From Nautilus pompilius (lineage: Eukaryota; Mollusca; Cephalopoda; Nautilida; Nautilidae), in contig JACATO010002450.1 in assembly GCA_018389105.1 (NCBI GenBank), forward strand, positions 1,000,501-1,064,500: DNA of 64,000 nt, given 5' to 3'. Made by a program: the position numbers and the translations under genes. Within the stretch, counting starts at the first letter, position 1, and every line of letters starts with the position of its first letter. Below, one piece after another: positions 36,791 through 47,313 of the stretch. The notes beneath the pieces were generated by a model. The model saw nothing but the letters and a program-made list of their open reading frames with translations, was not told the origin of the DNA and did not search any database.

Positions 36791-37757
36791 TTGAGATATA
36801 TACTTAGTTTCATGTGATCAGAATTTATACATTACCTTTTCTATTATAATAGTAAATAATTTTCAACAAGATTACTCTTTTGTTTTCATAATTTGTCAAT
36901 ACTACATCCTCATCCATGAATGCATGCACATACATTTTAAATCAGTTCACACTCTACCAGATACCACAACTTTATATAGCAAAATCTTTCAATCTATTAA
37001 CTCCTTTCCACATCACCATTTGTAATTTTAAATATTTTCTCATTTTTTAAAAAAATTTTCCTTTGTGGGTTATAATTCATCCCATTACTAAGAACATTAG
37101 TTGATGTCGCATATGCCAGATGGGTATACAAAAAAAACCAACCAACCAACCATGGGAAATTTTAATGATTTTGAATATTTCTTGTTTGAGCATGAGAGCA
37201 TTTACTCAGTATTTTATGGAATATTCCAAAATGAACCAGTTCAGTAAATAAAAAAAAAATTTTTTTCTTGTTTTGTAGTAAATAATTACTGTTGCTAGTG
37301 TAATATTTACTTCCTGCCAAAATTAGATTTTTACAACCCCCCAAAAACAAACAAATGAAAAAAGGAAAAAAAATGTCTGTTCACATATTTTTTTGTTTTT
37401 TAAATAGATACAACAATGAAAGAATACTTGTCTAACTCAAATAATCTGCCAATCTACTGCTAAAATATCTGCAGTAAGTTTGCAGATAAAACCAGCAATA
37501 AGCATGTTATTGAGTAAATGAACAAAATAGTGAAATAATAGCTTGAAGAAGCTTTTTTGATAAATGGAATACTGGCCACATTTCATACATTCAAGGTGGA
37601 CAGATATATAATGGGTAAAATTAATTTCTTTTAAATATCATAAATGAAGGAGAATAATTACCTCATTCTAAAGGAATAGTAGAAATAACTGTAACAGTTG
37701 CTTTGATTTCTAAGTTTGGTTTCCCAATAACATTAATATTTAAAAAGTTATAATATA
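36791..37757 (-). other. furin intron B-C spacer, no feature recognised
   Basis: AT-rich, with a short CCAA-type tandem at about 37136-37150. Nothing coding is recognised. Confidence 0.6.
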
Positions 37758-38152
37758 CAGGGTGTCCGTAAAGTTACTATACAGTCTTACAAGTTACTAT
37801 ACAGTTTCATTGTATTATATGTAGAAGTGTTGAAGATCTTCGACAATTTGTTATTGATGCATTTGCCAACCTTGATCGTGACTTGTGCACCAAAGTTTGT
37901 CATAGTGTGGTGTCACGTTGTCGAGAATGTATTGAAGCTGAAGGCCTCCAATTTGAATATTTGTCATAGAAATTGTTTGCCTTGATTGTTACAGCTTTTC
38001 GGATGTAACACATGTATTTTCTGAGATTTTTATAAACATAAAGGTGTTATTTCTTTTGTTACAAATAAATATTTTAATACAATATCTTACTGTACTGCAG
38101 GGTGTCTGTATAGTAACTTGTAAGACTGTATAGTAACTTTACGGACACCCTG
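37758..38152 (+). mobile_element. 395-bp Tc1/mariner-type deletion derivative with long perfect TIRs
   Basis: Both ends are CAGGGTGTCCGTAAAGTTAC in inverted orientation, and the inverted repeat is perfect over 47 bases (37758-37804 against 38152-38106). TA flanks both sides (37756-37757 and 38153-38154). Inside each end a 14-base motif AAGTTACTATACAG occurs twice in direct orientation, six bases apart, like doubled transposase binding sites. The inside keeps an open 46-codon frame to a stop at 37967-37969 ('VEDLRQFVIDAFANLDRDLC' ... 'VVSRCRECIEAEG'), which looks like the C-terminal tail of a Tc1/mariner transposase. The left junction of that frame starts right after the TIR, so the element is an internal deletion of a longer autonomous parent. 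Confidence 0.9.
37829..37969 (+). pseudogene. transposase C-terminal tail inside the 395-bp element
   Basis: 46 codons plus stop, no start codon, beginning 25 bases after the left inverted repeat. The helical, Cys-rich tail with 'LRQFVIDAF', 'KVCHSVVSRC' and 'EYLS' resembles the C-termini of IS630/Tc1/mariner transposases. It contains no catalytic residue, so it cannot act. It identifies the parent element. Confidence 0.7.
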
Positions 38153-38191
38153 TATTTTTTAAGAATTATTTTATAATGTAATCATTAACTA

Positions 38192-39313
38192 TTAGGTGCT
38201 ACAATCCTTTTTGTTGGTTTTTATATTATGTTAATTTGGGGTTCATTTTTTTGCATGTTTGTGAAGGTGTATGTAGATAAGTTAAATATTGTTTTGTAGC
38301 ATGTGCTTTGGCATACATTATGCAAACCTACCTTTTTAAAAATCATAAAATGGATATTTGTTTCAGGGTTCTGAGTGAAGCATGGACAGAAAAGTTTTTT
38401 GTGCCATTTTGCTTTATGAGCTCAAACTGGGCCACAAAGTAAGTGAGGCAACTTGTAACATCAAGCAAGCATGGAGTGAGGATACAGCAAATGACCACCC
38501 AGTACAACGATGGTTTGGCAAAGTTTCAATCAAATGTGAAAAACAGAGTGAGAAATTGCTGGAGAGCTTGATGTAAATACTGCAACTGCCTCCCAGATTC
38601 TTGTCACAAATGGCAAGGTGAAAAAGCTTGACAAGTGGGTGCCTCACGAGTTGAATGAACAACAACAAAATCAATTGGAGATCTGCTCTTCGCTTGTCAT
38701 AAGAAAGAAAAACAACCCATTTCTTGACTGAATCATTACGTGATGAAAAATGGATCTTTTACGACAATTGCAAATGATCAGCACAGTGGCTCGACAGAGA
38801 CAAGGCACCTAACTACGCTCCATAACTTTTTGCAACCTGGTGAAACCATCAAAGCTGAAAGGTACTGTCATGAATTAAACGTTCATCAGAAACTCTCCCA
38901 ATGACAGCTGGCATTGATAAATCAAAGAGGCCCAATCCTGCTCCATGACAATGACTGTCCTTATGTTGCATAAGTGACTCTTCAGAAACTGAACACGTTT
39001 GGTTACGAAGTTCTCCCTCATCCAGTCTATTCACCAGACCTTTCTCCCACAGACTACCACCTTTTCAAACACCTCCACAGCTTCCTCTATATAAAATCCT
39101 TCTCCAAGCAGCAACTGAAACTGCTTTCAACAGTTTATCGACTCTAGAAATCCAGATTTTTTTTTGAAATGATAGAAATGCACTTGTAACTCGTTAGCAG
39201 AAGTGTATTGATTGTAATGGAACTTATTTTGAATAATGAACTTTGTGTTCAGCAATGGTATGAAGTCTCAATGTTGCAGTAAATAAGCCGACAAAACATT
39301 TGTAACAACCTAT
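38192..39313 (+). mobile_element. SETMAR-type mariner, copy B (internally deleted)
   Basis: The left end TTAGG follows TA at 38190-38191; the right end CCTAT is followed by TA at 39314-39315. It is the same family as 5277-6515 and matches it from the untranslated leader onward (for example 38225-38370 against 5295-5440). The transposase starts ATG 38382 with 'MDRKVFCAILLYELKLGHKV', so this copy keeps the N-terminus that copy A has lost. Two internal deletions are seen relative to copy A: one after 'FGKVSIKCEKQSE' (near 38540) and one near 38820 that removes the segment up to 'FLQPGETIKAERY'. The third catalytic region 'YSPDLSPTDYHLFKHL' is present at about 39020-39065 in frame +3. Confidence 0.88.
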
Positions 39314-40599
39314 TATATTAGTAATGTTTTATTACAAAAACGATCAATTTTGAAAGAACAAACCCAAATTCCTAAATATAAACATTAACAAATTTATTAA
39401 TATCACAAGTTTATAATACTAACAAACTTTCACTTCATATTAAAGCAGTGCTGGCTAAATAAAATTATGTAAAATGTTATTATTCAAAATAAAACCTAAT
39501 TTAAAATAAGTTGTTTGCTCTGGTTTCATTATGCTTAGCTTCATCATGTATTGAGGCTTTCTAGAAATAAACTAGTTTTTTTCATTGATACTATATTTGT
39601 TTTATTTTTAAAAGATACCAAATTTAAATAAGTTTCACATATTATCATTCTCCAAAAAAATGGCAACTGTACATTTTTAAAAATTCTTATGAGCTTACTG
39701 AATAGATGGATAAAAGGAAAATTTTACATGGAATGTGAGCAAAACTTGCAAGGAGGAAAAAATTTTTCAGCATACAGATCAAATGTATTAGCATTAAACC
39801 AAGTCCTTCATCAGAGACAATGTAGTTAACCAAATTTAAAAGTACTCTGATCAATAAATTCTAAAGTTAAAAAAAAATATTTTCAATTTCTGATAAATAA
39901 ATAGCAAAAGTTTACTAATAAAATGTAATCATTTAATTTTTGACAAATTTTAATGTCTGATGTAATAGAGCAAATCATAAAATTTAAAAATCATGATTTG
40001 GACATTGTAAACGGTGTATCCTTTAATTCTGTGCAACTACATTGCAAAAGCTGAAAATGAAGGTTATCAAGGATAACAAAGTTAACAGACATAAAATTTC
40101 CAAAATTGTCAACATCATGAAACTAGTTAACAGTAACTATTTCTGGTTATATCACTGCCATGCATTTACAGCCATAGAATCAAGCATTAACTGAATACCA
40201 CTGTTATTGTTGTAATACTTAGAAATTGTCTTAACTTTTGATCAATCAAATCAATTTTCCTTTTAATTACATGACTTGTATTTTTATAGCTTTATACAGC
40301 ATTGCTGTTAAAAAAATCAAATAATCACAATGTTTTATTTTAAAATTAGGATGTTTCTATAAAAGTCATTAAAAGTTAATGATGATTGGTTTTTATTGTT
40401 GTTGATTACATAAATCAGTAATGTTATCAAATAATACTAAGAGTTCAGAACAATCTCCAACACACTCAATAACAACAAATTTTCTTCAGGTACAAAAGAT
40501 GATGCAACCTTTAAAACAAACATCCCCTCAAAAAATCCATAAAAAATTTATATAATGGTGCAAGTTTACAATAGTCAGAAGCAAAATCAAAATTAAATA
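39314..40599 (-). other. furin intron B-C spacer, no feature recognised
   Basis: AT-rich, no assignable coding or repeat structure. Confidence 0.6.
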
Positions 40600-41905
40600 T
40601 GAGGTGTAGTCAAAAAGTATCCGACCTTTGGCCAAAAAAACAAGTAATATTAAAACACTCACCATTTTGATTTAGTTTCCTTCAAAGTATTCGCCTTGGG
40701 AGTCTACACACTTCTGATAGCATTCCTGCCACTGCTGGAAACATTTCTGGAAATCACTTTTTGGGATGCTGTAGAGCTGTGCTGTCGAATTTTGCTTAAT
40801 GTCCTCTGTTGACTCAAATCTTCTCCCTTTGAGTGTTTTATTGAGCTTTGGGAATAGCCAAAAGTCACACGGAGCCAAGTCTGGAGAGTAGGAAGCCCGA
40901 CGAACAAGTGGTGTGTTATGCTTGACGAGGAATGCTTGGACGACGTGGGCGGAATGAGTGGGTGCGTTGTCATGGTGGAGTTGCCAGTTCTTTGCTGCCC
41001 ACAGGTCGGGTCGTTTTCGCCTCGCAGCTTCACGAAGGCGATGAAGAACCCCCAGGTAGTATTCTTTGTTAATTGTCTGACCTTGTGTGGTGCATATTCA
41101 TGGTGCACAATACCTCTGTAGTAAAAAAAAACAGGTCATCATCAGTTTAACATTGCTGCGCACCTGTCTTGCTTTCTTTGGTCTTGGCGAGGATGGATGC
41201 TTCCATTGGGATGATTGCAATTTTGTTTCAGAGTCATCGCCAGTGATGATAGTGTTCATGAAGTTTTGATCTTGGCTAGCACACTCCAGCATGTCCTGGG
41301 AGATTTCCTTTCTGCTGGTCAGACAGCAACTTTGGTACGAATTTGGCCGACACCCTCCTCATGCACAAATCTTCTGTTATAATTGACTGAACTGACCCAT
41401 GGCTGATTCCAACTTCGGCAACAATCTCCTCAATAGTCACACGACGGTCTTCATAGACTATTCCTCGAACCTTTGCAATCATTTCATCGTTTCTGCTAGT
41501 CGATGGTCTGCCACAACGTGGCTCACTGTCCACTGAGGTGTGGCCATCTTTGAACCGGTTGTACCACTCCTTTATTTGTGTTTTTCCCATAGCATCATCT
41601 CCAAAGGCCTTCTGAATCTTCTCAATAGTCTGGGCTTGCGTATCACCAAGTTTTTGGCAGAATTTGATACAGTATATTTGCTCAATGCGCTCGGTCATCT
41701 TGACTCAAAAAGAAAAATCGCACAGCACTCTCTTCACGTCTGTACTCAACGCGTCACTGCGGGCGACTGGCGCAACCTACAGACACGAAAATTTTTGCGC
41801 ATGCTCAGGAAGGACGCGACCACCTAATACCCATGCGGATTTTGCTCACGCATTATTATTTTGTTCAAACAAATTCAAGGTCGGATACTTTTTGACTACA
41901 CCTCG
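40600..41905 (-). mobile_element. complete-ended mariner element (1,306 bp)
   Basis: Inverted ends of about 28 bases (GAGGTGTAGTCAAAAAGTAT at 40601-40620 and its complement ending at 41904) and TA on both sides (40598-40599, 41906-41907). The right part matches 1-319 at about 98%. This is the least worn DNA transposon in the window: the ends agree almost fully, although the transposase has frameshifts. It lies in the furin intron between exons B and C, in the same orientation as the gene. Confidence 0.96.
40672..41698 (-). pseudogene. mariner transposase with frameshifts
   Basis: ATG at 41698 starts 'MTERIEQIYCIKFCQKLGDT', followed by the HTH pair and linker ('RCGRPSTSRNDEM'), to about residue 135. 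A shift near 41285 leads into 'NFMNTIITGDD', where the usual TGDETW motif of the first catalytic Asp is degraded. Another shift puts 'MAPCDFWLFPKLN' (third catalytic Asp, about 40870) in frame, and the protein ends 'GEYFEGN' with a stop at 40672. The total span of 342 codons is the normal mariner length. Frameshifts and the damaged first catalytic site make the protein inactive as it stands, although the DNA ends look usable. Confidence 0.92.
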
Positions 41906-42241
41906 TATATTAATACATACATTAATTTAATTAATATTGAAAAAATGCAATGTTTAAAAAGTTCTTATTTTTATATATTGTATATATTTTTGTGAAGTAT
42001 TTTTATTTCCAAAACTTTAGAAACTTCTATTTTTCAAAGTGATTTATGGATTATCAAATGGTGATCAGTAGCCTTATACATATAAAAGTATAAAGCCAGT
42101 TTCACAGTATATTTTCTTTCCCTATTTTCTAAAGTAAAATTTCTGTAAACTGATTAATAATTTTTGGGTTTTCAAAAAATCTATAAGAATTGAGAGTAAC
42201 CATTATTTTATAAATGAATGCTGATATAAAATAATTCTCAC

Positions 42242-42330
42242 CTCCTATTTTAGCATCAAATGCTACTCCAACATTGCATTCATAGTTATCAGCCTGGGCT
42301 GCCACTTCTCCTGCACACCTTGTTCCATGC
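42242..42330 (-). CDS. furin: furin-like proprotein convertase, exon B (catalytic histidine)
   Basis: The acceptor TCTTTTATAG ends at 42331 and the donor GTGAG starts at 42241. The first base completes an Arg codon begun in the exon at 43709-43785. The exon then reads '[20 protein letters not shown]' and 'GVAFDAKIG', ending one base into a Gly codon. The first full codon is the catalytic His of the Asp/His/Ser triad, in the invariant HGTRCAGE motif. Phase and length (89 nt) fit both neighbours. The intron upstream is only 1,378 bp; the one downstream is 10,104 bp and carries five transposons. Confidence 0.97.
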
Positions 42331-43708
42331 CTATAAAAGATCACAAACATACTTTGATAGCAAAAGGTCACTTACAATAAACACTATAGGAGTTAACATC
42401 TAAAAGAGAATCATTATGGTCATATTTCACATACCCAGTAGATAACTCTAAATTATCAGAATACCTAAAGGTGATAAGCCCTTTACATTTCTGTGAGTTG
42501 AAATTATTCATGGAATATGAACTACACAGATAGTGTAGGTCACACCTGGATGAGCTACATACTATATGGCTAGAGTTACTGAAATTATTTGTTGGAATGT
42601 ACTTGAATAATTAAGGTGTGATGATTCCACACAGCATGCTACAGTAAGCATACTATTAGAAGATAGACAGTATTTATGTTCTGGTCAATTTCAAGGCTAT
42701 GTAAAAAATAATATAATCAATTAATGGGATTAACACTACAATAAAAGTCTAAAATTTTCTAACAAATAATTTTAAAACAGTAAAAGGTTAATCATTTTGA
42801 AATTGAAAACAACAGCAAATAATATTAGCTCAAAATGAATGTTAAAAACAAACAAAATGTGTCTTTTTTTTTTGTCAAACGAGAATACTGCTTGCTAAAG
42901 ATTCTGCATTATAAACAGTAAAAAAAAAAAGTAATTAACAATATATATATATACATACATAGAACACAGAAAGCATTCAGATCTATATAAAGTTACAATG
43001 TGCATGTGTTCTGTAGATTTAAATAAGGAGATTTTGTAAGTCAATGCATTCTACCAATCATCTCGTGCATATAACATGGATATTATGCATAAATACTAAG
43101 GAGAAAAAAAAAGTATATATGAAATAGAACAAATCCCGAACCAGCCACAACATATAGTCTTGCAAGAGAGTTAAGAATTCTATGAAAATGTCTGACAGGT
43201 CCATTATAAAATACAGAGACATGCAAAATATGCTGAATCTATTGATTATTACAGCATTTTTATTTTTAAAAAAAATCTGGGTTTTGTTAAGACTTAACAG
43301 ATGAAGGTGCAGCAATTTAGAAATGACCTGAAACAAGACTTTAAACACAAAGTATTGTTTTTTAGTAATGGACTGGTCAATCAGCAGTGATGAAGGGAAA
43401 CCCTCATAAATTTGTTTTTTAAACAAGTTTGTAAACTGCCCAGAAATTATGACAAAGCTGTTGATTCAACAATACCATACAATAGCATCTCACTTTGATC
43501 TATGTAATGAAAATGAACCCTGCCTATGAGGAGGAAACTTGTAATCTACAGATTTAGGGAAGATATTCATCTCTACTATACAATTTTAGGTCATTAGCAC
43601 AGCTACAAATAAATAAAAATAAAAGCACAGCAGCAGGTGCAATGCTTTTTTAAAAGGAATTCATGCATACTTGGCAACAGATTATGTGATTTTAGTAAAT
43701 TATCTCAC
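42331..43708 (-). other. furin intron A-B
   Basis: 1,378 bp with GT-AG ends, AT-rich. The 122-residue minus-strand frame at 43058-43426 is hydrophobic and low-complexity, resembles nothing I know, and is not flanked by splice sites that would join the furin frame. Confidence 0.75.
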
Positions 43709-43785
43709 CTGTTTTCATTAGAGATATCATATCTGGGCTGTGGATCTGGATCATGCCCATTAACATCATAACTTGCTTGTTCATC
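43709..43785 (-). CDS. furin: furin-like proprotein convertase, exon A (first exon visible)
   Basis: The acceptor TTTCTATAG ends at 43786 and the donor GTGAG starts at 43708. It has 25 codons and two bases: 'DEQASYDVNGHDPDPQPRYD' then 'ISNEN'. This is the loop between the catalytic Asp and catalytic His, with the 'YDVN..DPDPQPRY' motif of furins that helps bind calcium. The next exon upstream should encode the catalytic Asp (in a DDGIE-type motif). I searched the minus strand from 43786 to 64000 by eye and did not find it. The upstream intron is therefore probably longer than 20 kb and the prodomain and signal peptide lie outside the window. Confidence 0.96.
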
Positions 43786-44090
43786 CTATAGAAAGAAGTT
43801 AAAAGGAATTAAATACTTTGGTTCAACCCCCTCCCCCCATTCAGCCTGCAAGATCCAAACTCTCAAAATTGAACTTAAATAGGCTTTATGTAAAACACTT
43901 TAAGAAACTGAAAATAATCTTTAGCTTTAGATATGTTTATCTTCATAAAGCATAGAGTTCCACAGTTAAAATATTTTTTTAAAAAAACGAGCACTAGTTA
44001 AATGAAAGAAGAATTCATTAAACACAAATCAAAACAAATTTTTTTACATTTTACATATTTTATTCCAACTTAACACAAATAAAAAAAAAA

Positions 44091-47000
44091 ATGGTCACAA
44101 CAATGGATAAGAGATTTGAATATCTCCTAGCAGGAGACCTGACAATGATTGCGAATAGCGCATACAGTAAGGGGGGTGCTCTCAGAAAGCCAACATACTG
44201 CCACTGTCATCCTGCTACCTAAGGGGGGGGCGATACAGAGTACTTTGATAATTGGAGAACCATCAGTCTCTTAAATAGTGATTATAAGATCATAGCTAAG
44301 ACGTTAGCAAACAGGCTAGCCAAAGTTATGGGTAAAGTTATTAGTACTGACCAGACCTGTTCAGTTCCAGGAAGGAGTATCACCAATACACTTCAACTGT
44401 TCAGAGAAATTACAAGTAGGCTAGACAAGGAAAATTCCATAGGAATCATGCTAGCCATCGACCAGAAAAAAGCCTTTGATAGGGTAGATTGGAATTTTCT
44501 TATTAAGACACTTAAAACCCTTGGCTTCGGAGAGTATTTTATTAACTTCGTCCGTCTTTTCCAGTCTCAAATCATAACTAAGATATACCAAAATGGCTTC
44601 CTATCTTCGTCTTTCCACCCAACAAGAGGAATCAGGCAGGGGTGTCCCCTAAGTGCCATGCTGTATTTCTTAACTGCAGAACCACTGGCTGCCCTGATTC
44701 GCCAGACACCAACCATCAGAGGGATTAATGGTATCAAGATACAGCAATATGCTGATGATACCACCCTGTTGATACAAGAAGTGGCCAGTCTGGACGCAGC
44801 CTTCAATGCCCTAGAGGTATATGAAAAGGCCTCTGGGGGCCAAAATCAACAGGAAAAAGACCAAAGCAGCATGGCTCGGGGGTACCCGAAAACCCCTGCG
44901 CAAATATAACATCGAATGGGTAGAAGACAAAATTAGGTATTTTCTTCCCTGTTAATAATCATACTAACACCCAACATGACAACTGGCAACCTGGAATTAA
45001 TAAAATCAAAGCTTTACTAACTGCATGATCCTCACTGAATCTATCCTTCTTCACTAAAACAGAATTAATTAATACTAGCTCCTAAAATATACTATAAATC
45101 AAAAATAATAGGAATGCCAGGTTGGGCGTGCTCCTCCATAGACACAGAGTTAGATCGATTTCTGTGGCAGGGGCGTAAACACCTGGCTAATAAACAAATA
45201 ACTAGACTCCCTCGGAGCCAAGGAGGTTTAAATCTCATAAACCTACAGAGCAAAATAGGTGCTCAACAAATACTAAATATAATAGATATCATAAGAACTG
45301 TAAATAATAGACCAAGATGGCAAAAACTTCTCATTACCCGTCTAGCAAAAGCATTTGACACCCTCGACAGTGTGCATATTCTTACTCAAACTAAAACTAT
45401 ATAGAGCACAAAAAAACTTACTAACAGACTACCATATAACTGTCCTACAACATTGGATTAGCTGCAACATTACTATAGGAACAGATAACCAAGTAAGCTT
45501 AGGATCTACTAAAATTGATCTGGATAAATTATCCCAACGAGACATCTACCTCTTCCTGTCGTCACGACCTATCAAGGAACCGGATTATAAGAGGTGGTGG
45601 GAAAGTACCCTAAATTCTGGAACACTTCCATGGGATAGGATCTGGACTAGTTCAATTAATCGTCTTGTGGATGGATATTCCTCTGACATTCACTGGAAAT
45701 TACTTAGGAATGTTCTTCCCACAAGGGAGAATAAATATAAATGGAAACTCATAAATTCTCCAAAATGCCTCGCCTGTCATGAGGATGAGACAGCAATCCA
45801 TTGTATATTTTCATGTCCCATGAATATAGAACTATGGTGTCTAGTCCGAGATCTGATTTTTAAAATTAAAAGTCCCCAGAGTGAACTTCGTTCTGGCGCA
45901 TCTTTGGTTTTAATAATCAAACTAAAAAGGAGTGTGTTTCAAACTTTCTGGTTTTTACCGCTCAGTGGATATCTTGGGGTAGCTGGAAGGCTTTAGAAGA
46001 AGGTCAGCCTACCACAACTAAACAACTTTTTCAAAATTACGTAACACATTGGTTACATCAAAAATATACAGTCATGAAGTCCAGTATAAATGACAGAATA
46101 ATCTATTCATCCACTTGGCTCATTAATAATACATTAGGACATATCATACCCCAACATCATTTACAAATACACCCAGACATCTCTCCACCCTCAAATATCA
46201 CCTTAGACCAACCACCCTGAGTCTTCCCCTTCCTTGTTTTGTCTGCTATTTTTAATTCTTCTTTTCAGATGAATACATCTCATGTTTCCATGGAACAGAA
46301 GAAATCCCTTCTCTCTTTTCCTCCTCTATTTCTTTCTCTCTCTTCACCTCTATCTTCTTTCTTCTCCTTTAATTATTTTTTTTTTGACTTTATAGATCTT
46401 CTCTCTATTTAAAAGACATATAGGAACAACTTTAATGACCTTCCTCAAGAATCATTCTTAACTCTTGAATTATTTAACTTATTCATAATTCCACTTATAA
46501 TCTCATTTTACTTTTGAATTTCTATTTTTGATTTCTTTAAAAATTTCAAATAATTTCTTCATTAAAAATAACCCCAACCCTTCCCTTTGTCAGTGTAAGC
46601 TTCTATTTATTTGTAATGAACTCCTTCCCAAATATCTTCCCTTATGGACTAACCATGATTCTTTCTTCATTCCTAATTCCCACCCTTACAGTCCGAACAA
46701 CATCTTAAGGATTTAAAATTCAAGAAAGTGTCAAATGGGGCACTGGCCATTGTGATGACAATCACCACAACAGCTGGGCTACTTCCCGGCTTGACCACCA
46801 GCTAGAGAACCTTTGGTTCCCCTACATGGGATGATCAATGATCTGAAGATCTACTGATCCTTTTCAATGAACCAACATGGGAATCTCTGATCCCCCAAAG
46901 TGGGAGGACTGAACTCCGATCAGGAAACGGAGGGAGAACATGTCTCCATCCATCATTACACGCAAAATAAAAATAGAATCCACCCAATCCCTATACTCCT

Positions 47001-47313
47001 ATTGGACATATTAAAAATAAACAGTGGGCCAAACTTTCCCTCTCAGTTCAAGGATATACAGAGAGAAAACTCTGTTCTAGAGAGTTCAGCCTGGAGAAAC
47101 CTACCCCTCCTGCCGTGCAATACGAAAGAGTTGGGTAGCCCGCTGCTCTCACTAGGTTGAGGTACAAATATACAAAATACAGGTCGAAATAAGGCCTCAC
47201 TTATAAACAGCTGTGGCGGTCAGTCGTGGAACCGACCCAGCTCCCAAACACACAAATGCAACCTTACACACACACACCCCAAAATTAGCAACACACCAAA
47301 AAAAAAAAAAAAA
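44091..47313 (+). mobile_element. 5'-truncated L1/Tx1-like LINE with poly(A) tail
   Basis: It begins inside ORF2 just after an A run and ends in 16 As at 47298-47313. Plus-strand order: 'TATVILLPKG', a frame break in a G run at 44223-44230, then 'NWRTISLLNSDYKIIAKTLA' (44260-44320). The RT core follows, then a shift near 44840 into 'KINRKKTKAAWLGG'. A post-RT region 'RLPRSQGGLNLINLQSK' (about 45205-45255) and a C-terminal Cys-His motif 'CLACHEDETAIHCIFSCP' (about 45763-45816) come next. The 3' untranslated part (about 46000-47297) is partly C/T-rich, then GC-richer from 46740. No clear target duplication was found. The gene direction is opposite to furin. Confidence 0.93.
44328..44909 (+). 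pseudogene. LINE reverse transcriptase core
   Basis: A 193-residue uninterrupted frame that is the palm of a non-LTR reverse transcriptase. It holds 'DQTCSVPGRSI' (fingers), 'LAIDQKKAFDRVDWNFL' with the first catalytic Asp, 'GIRQGCPLSAMLYFLTAEPL', and 'IQQYADDTTLLI' with the catalytic YADD box intact (about 44741-44776). The RGIRQGCPLS..LY..AEPL pattern fits L1/Tx1-type elements better than RTE or CR1. The last 25 or so residues are read through a frameshift (true continuation 'KINRKKTKAAWL'). Confidence 0.93.

Noticed and set aside
41540..41930. Plus-strand frames of 95 and 88 residues, repeated in part at 50-241
   Set aside because: Antisense of the mariner transposase start and terminal repeat; repetition at both sites reflects the shared element, not a conserved gene.
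43058..43426. 122-residue minus-strand frame between furin exons A and B
   Set aside because: Low-complexity, hydrophobic, in an intron between exons that already join in phase. No splice sites would add it in frame.
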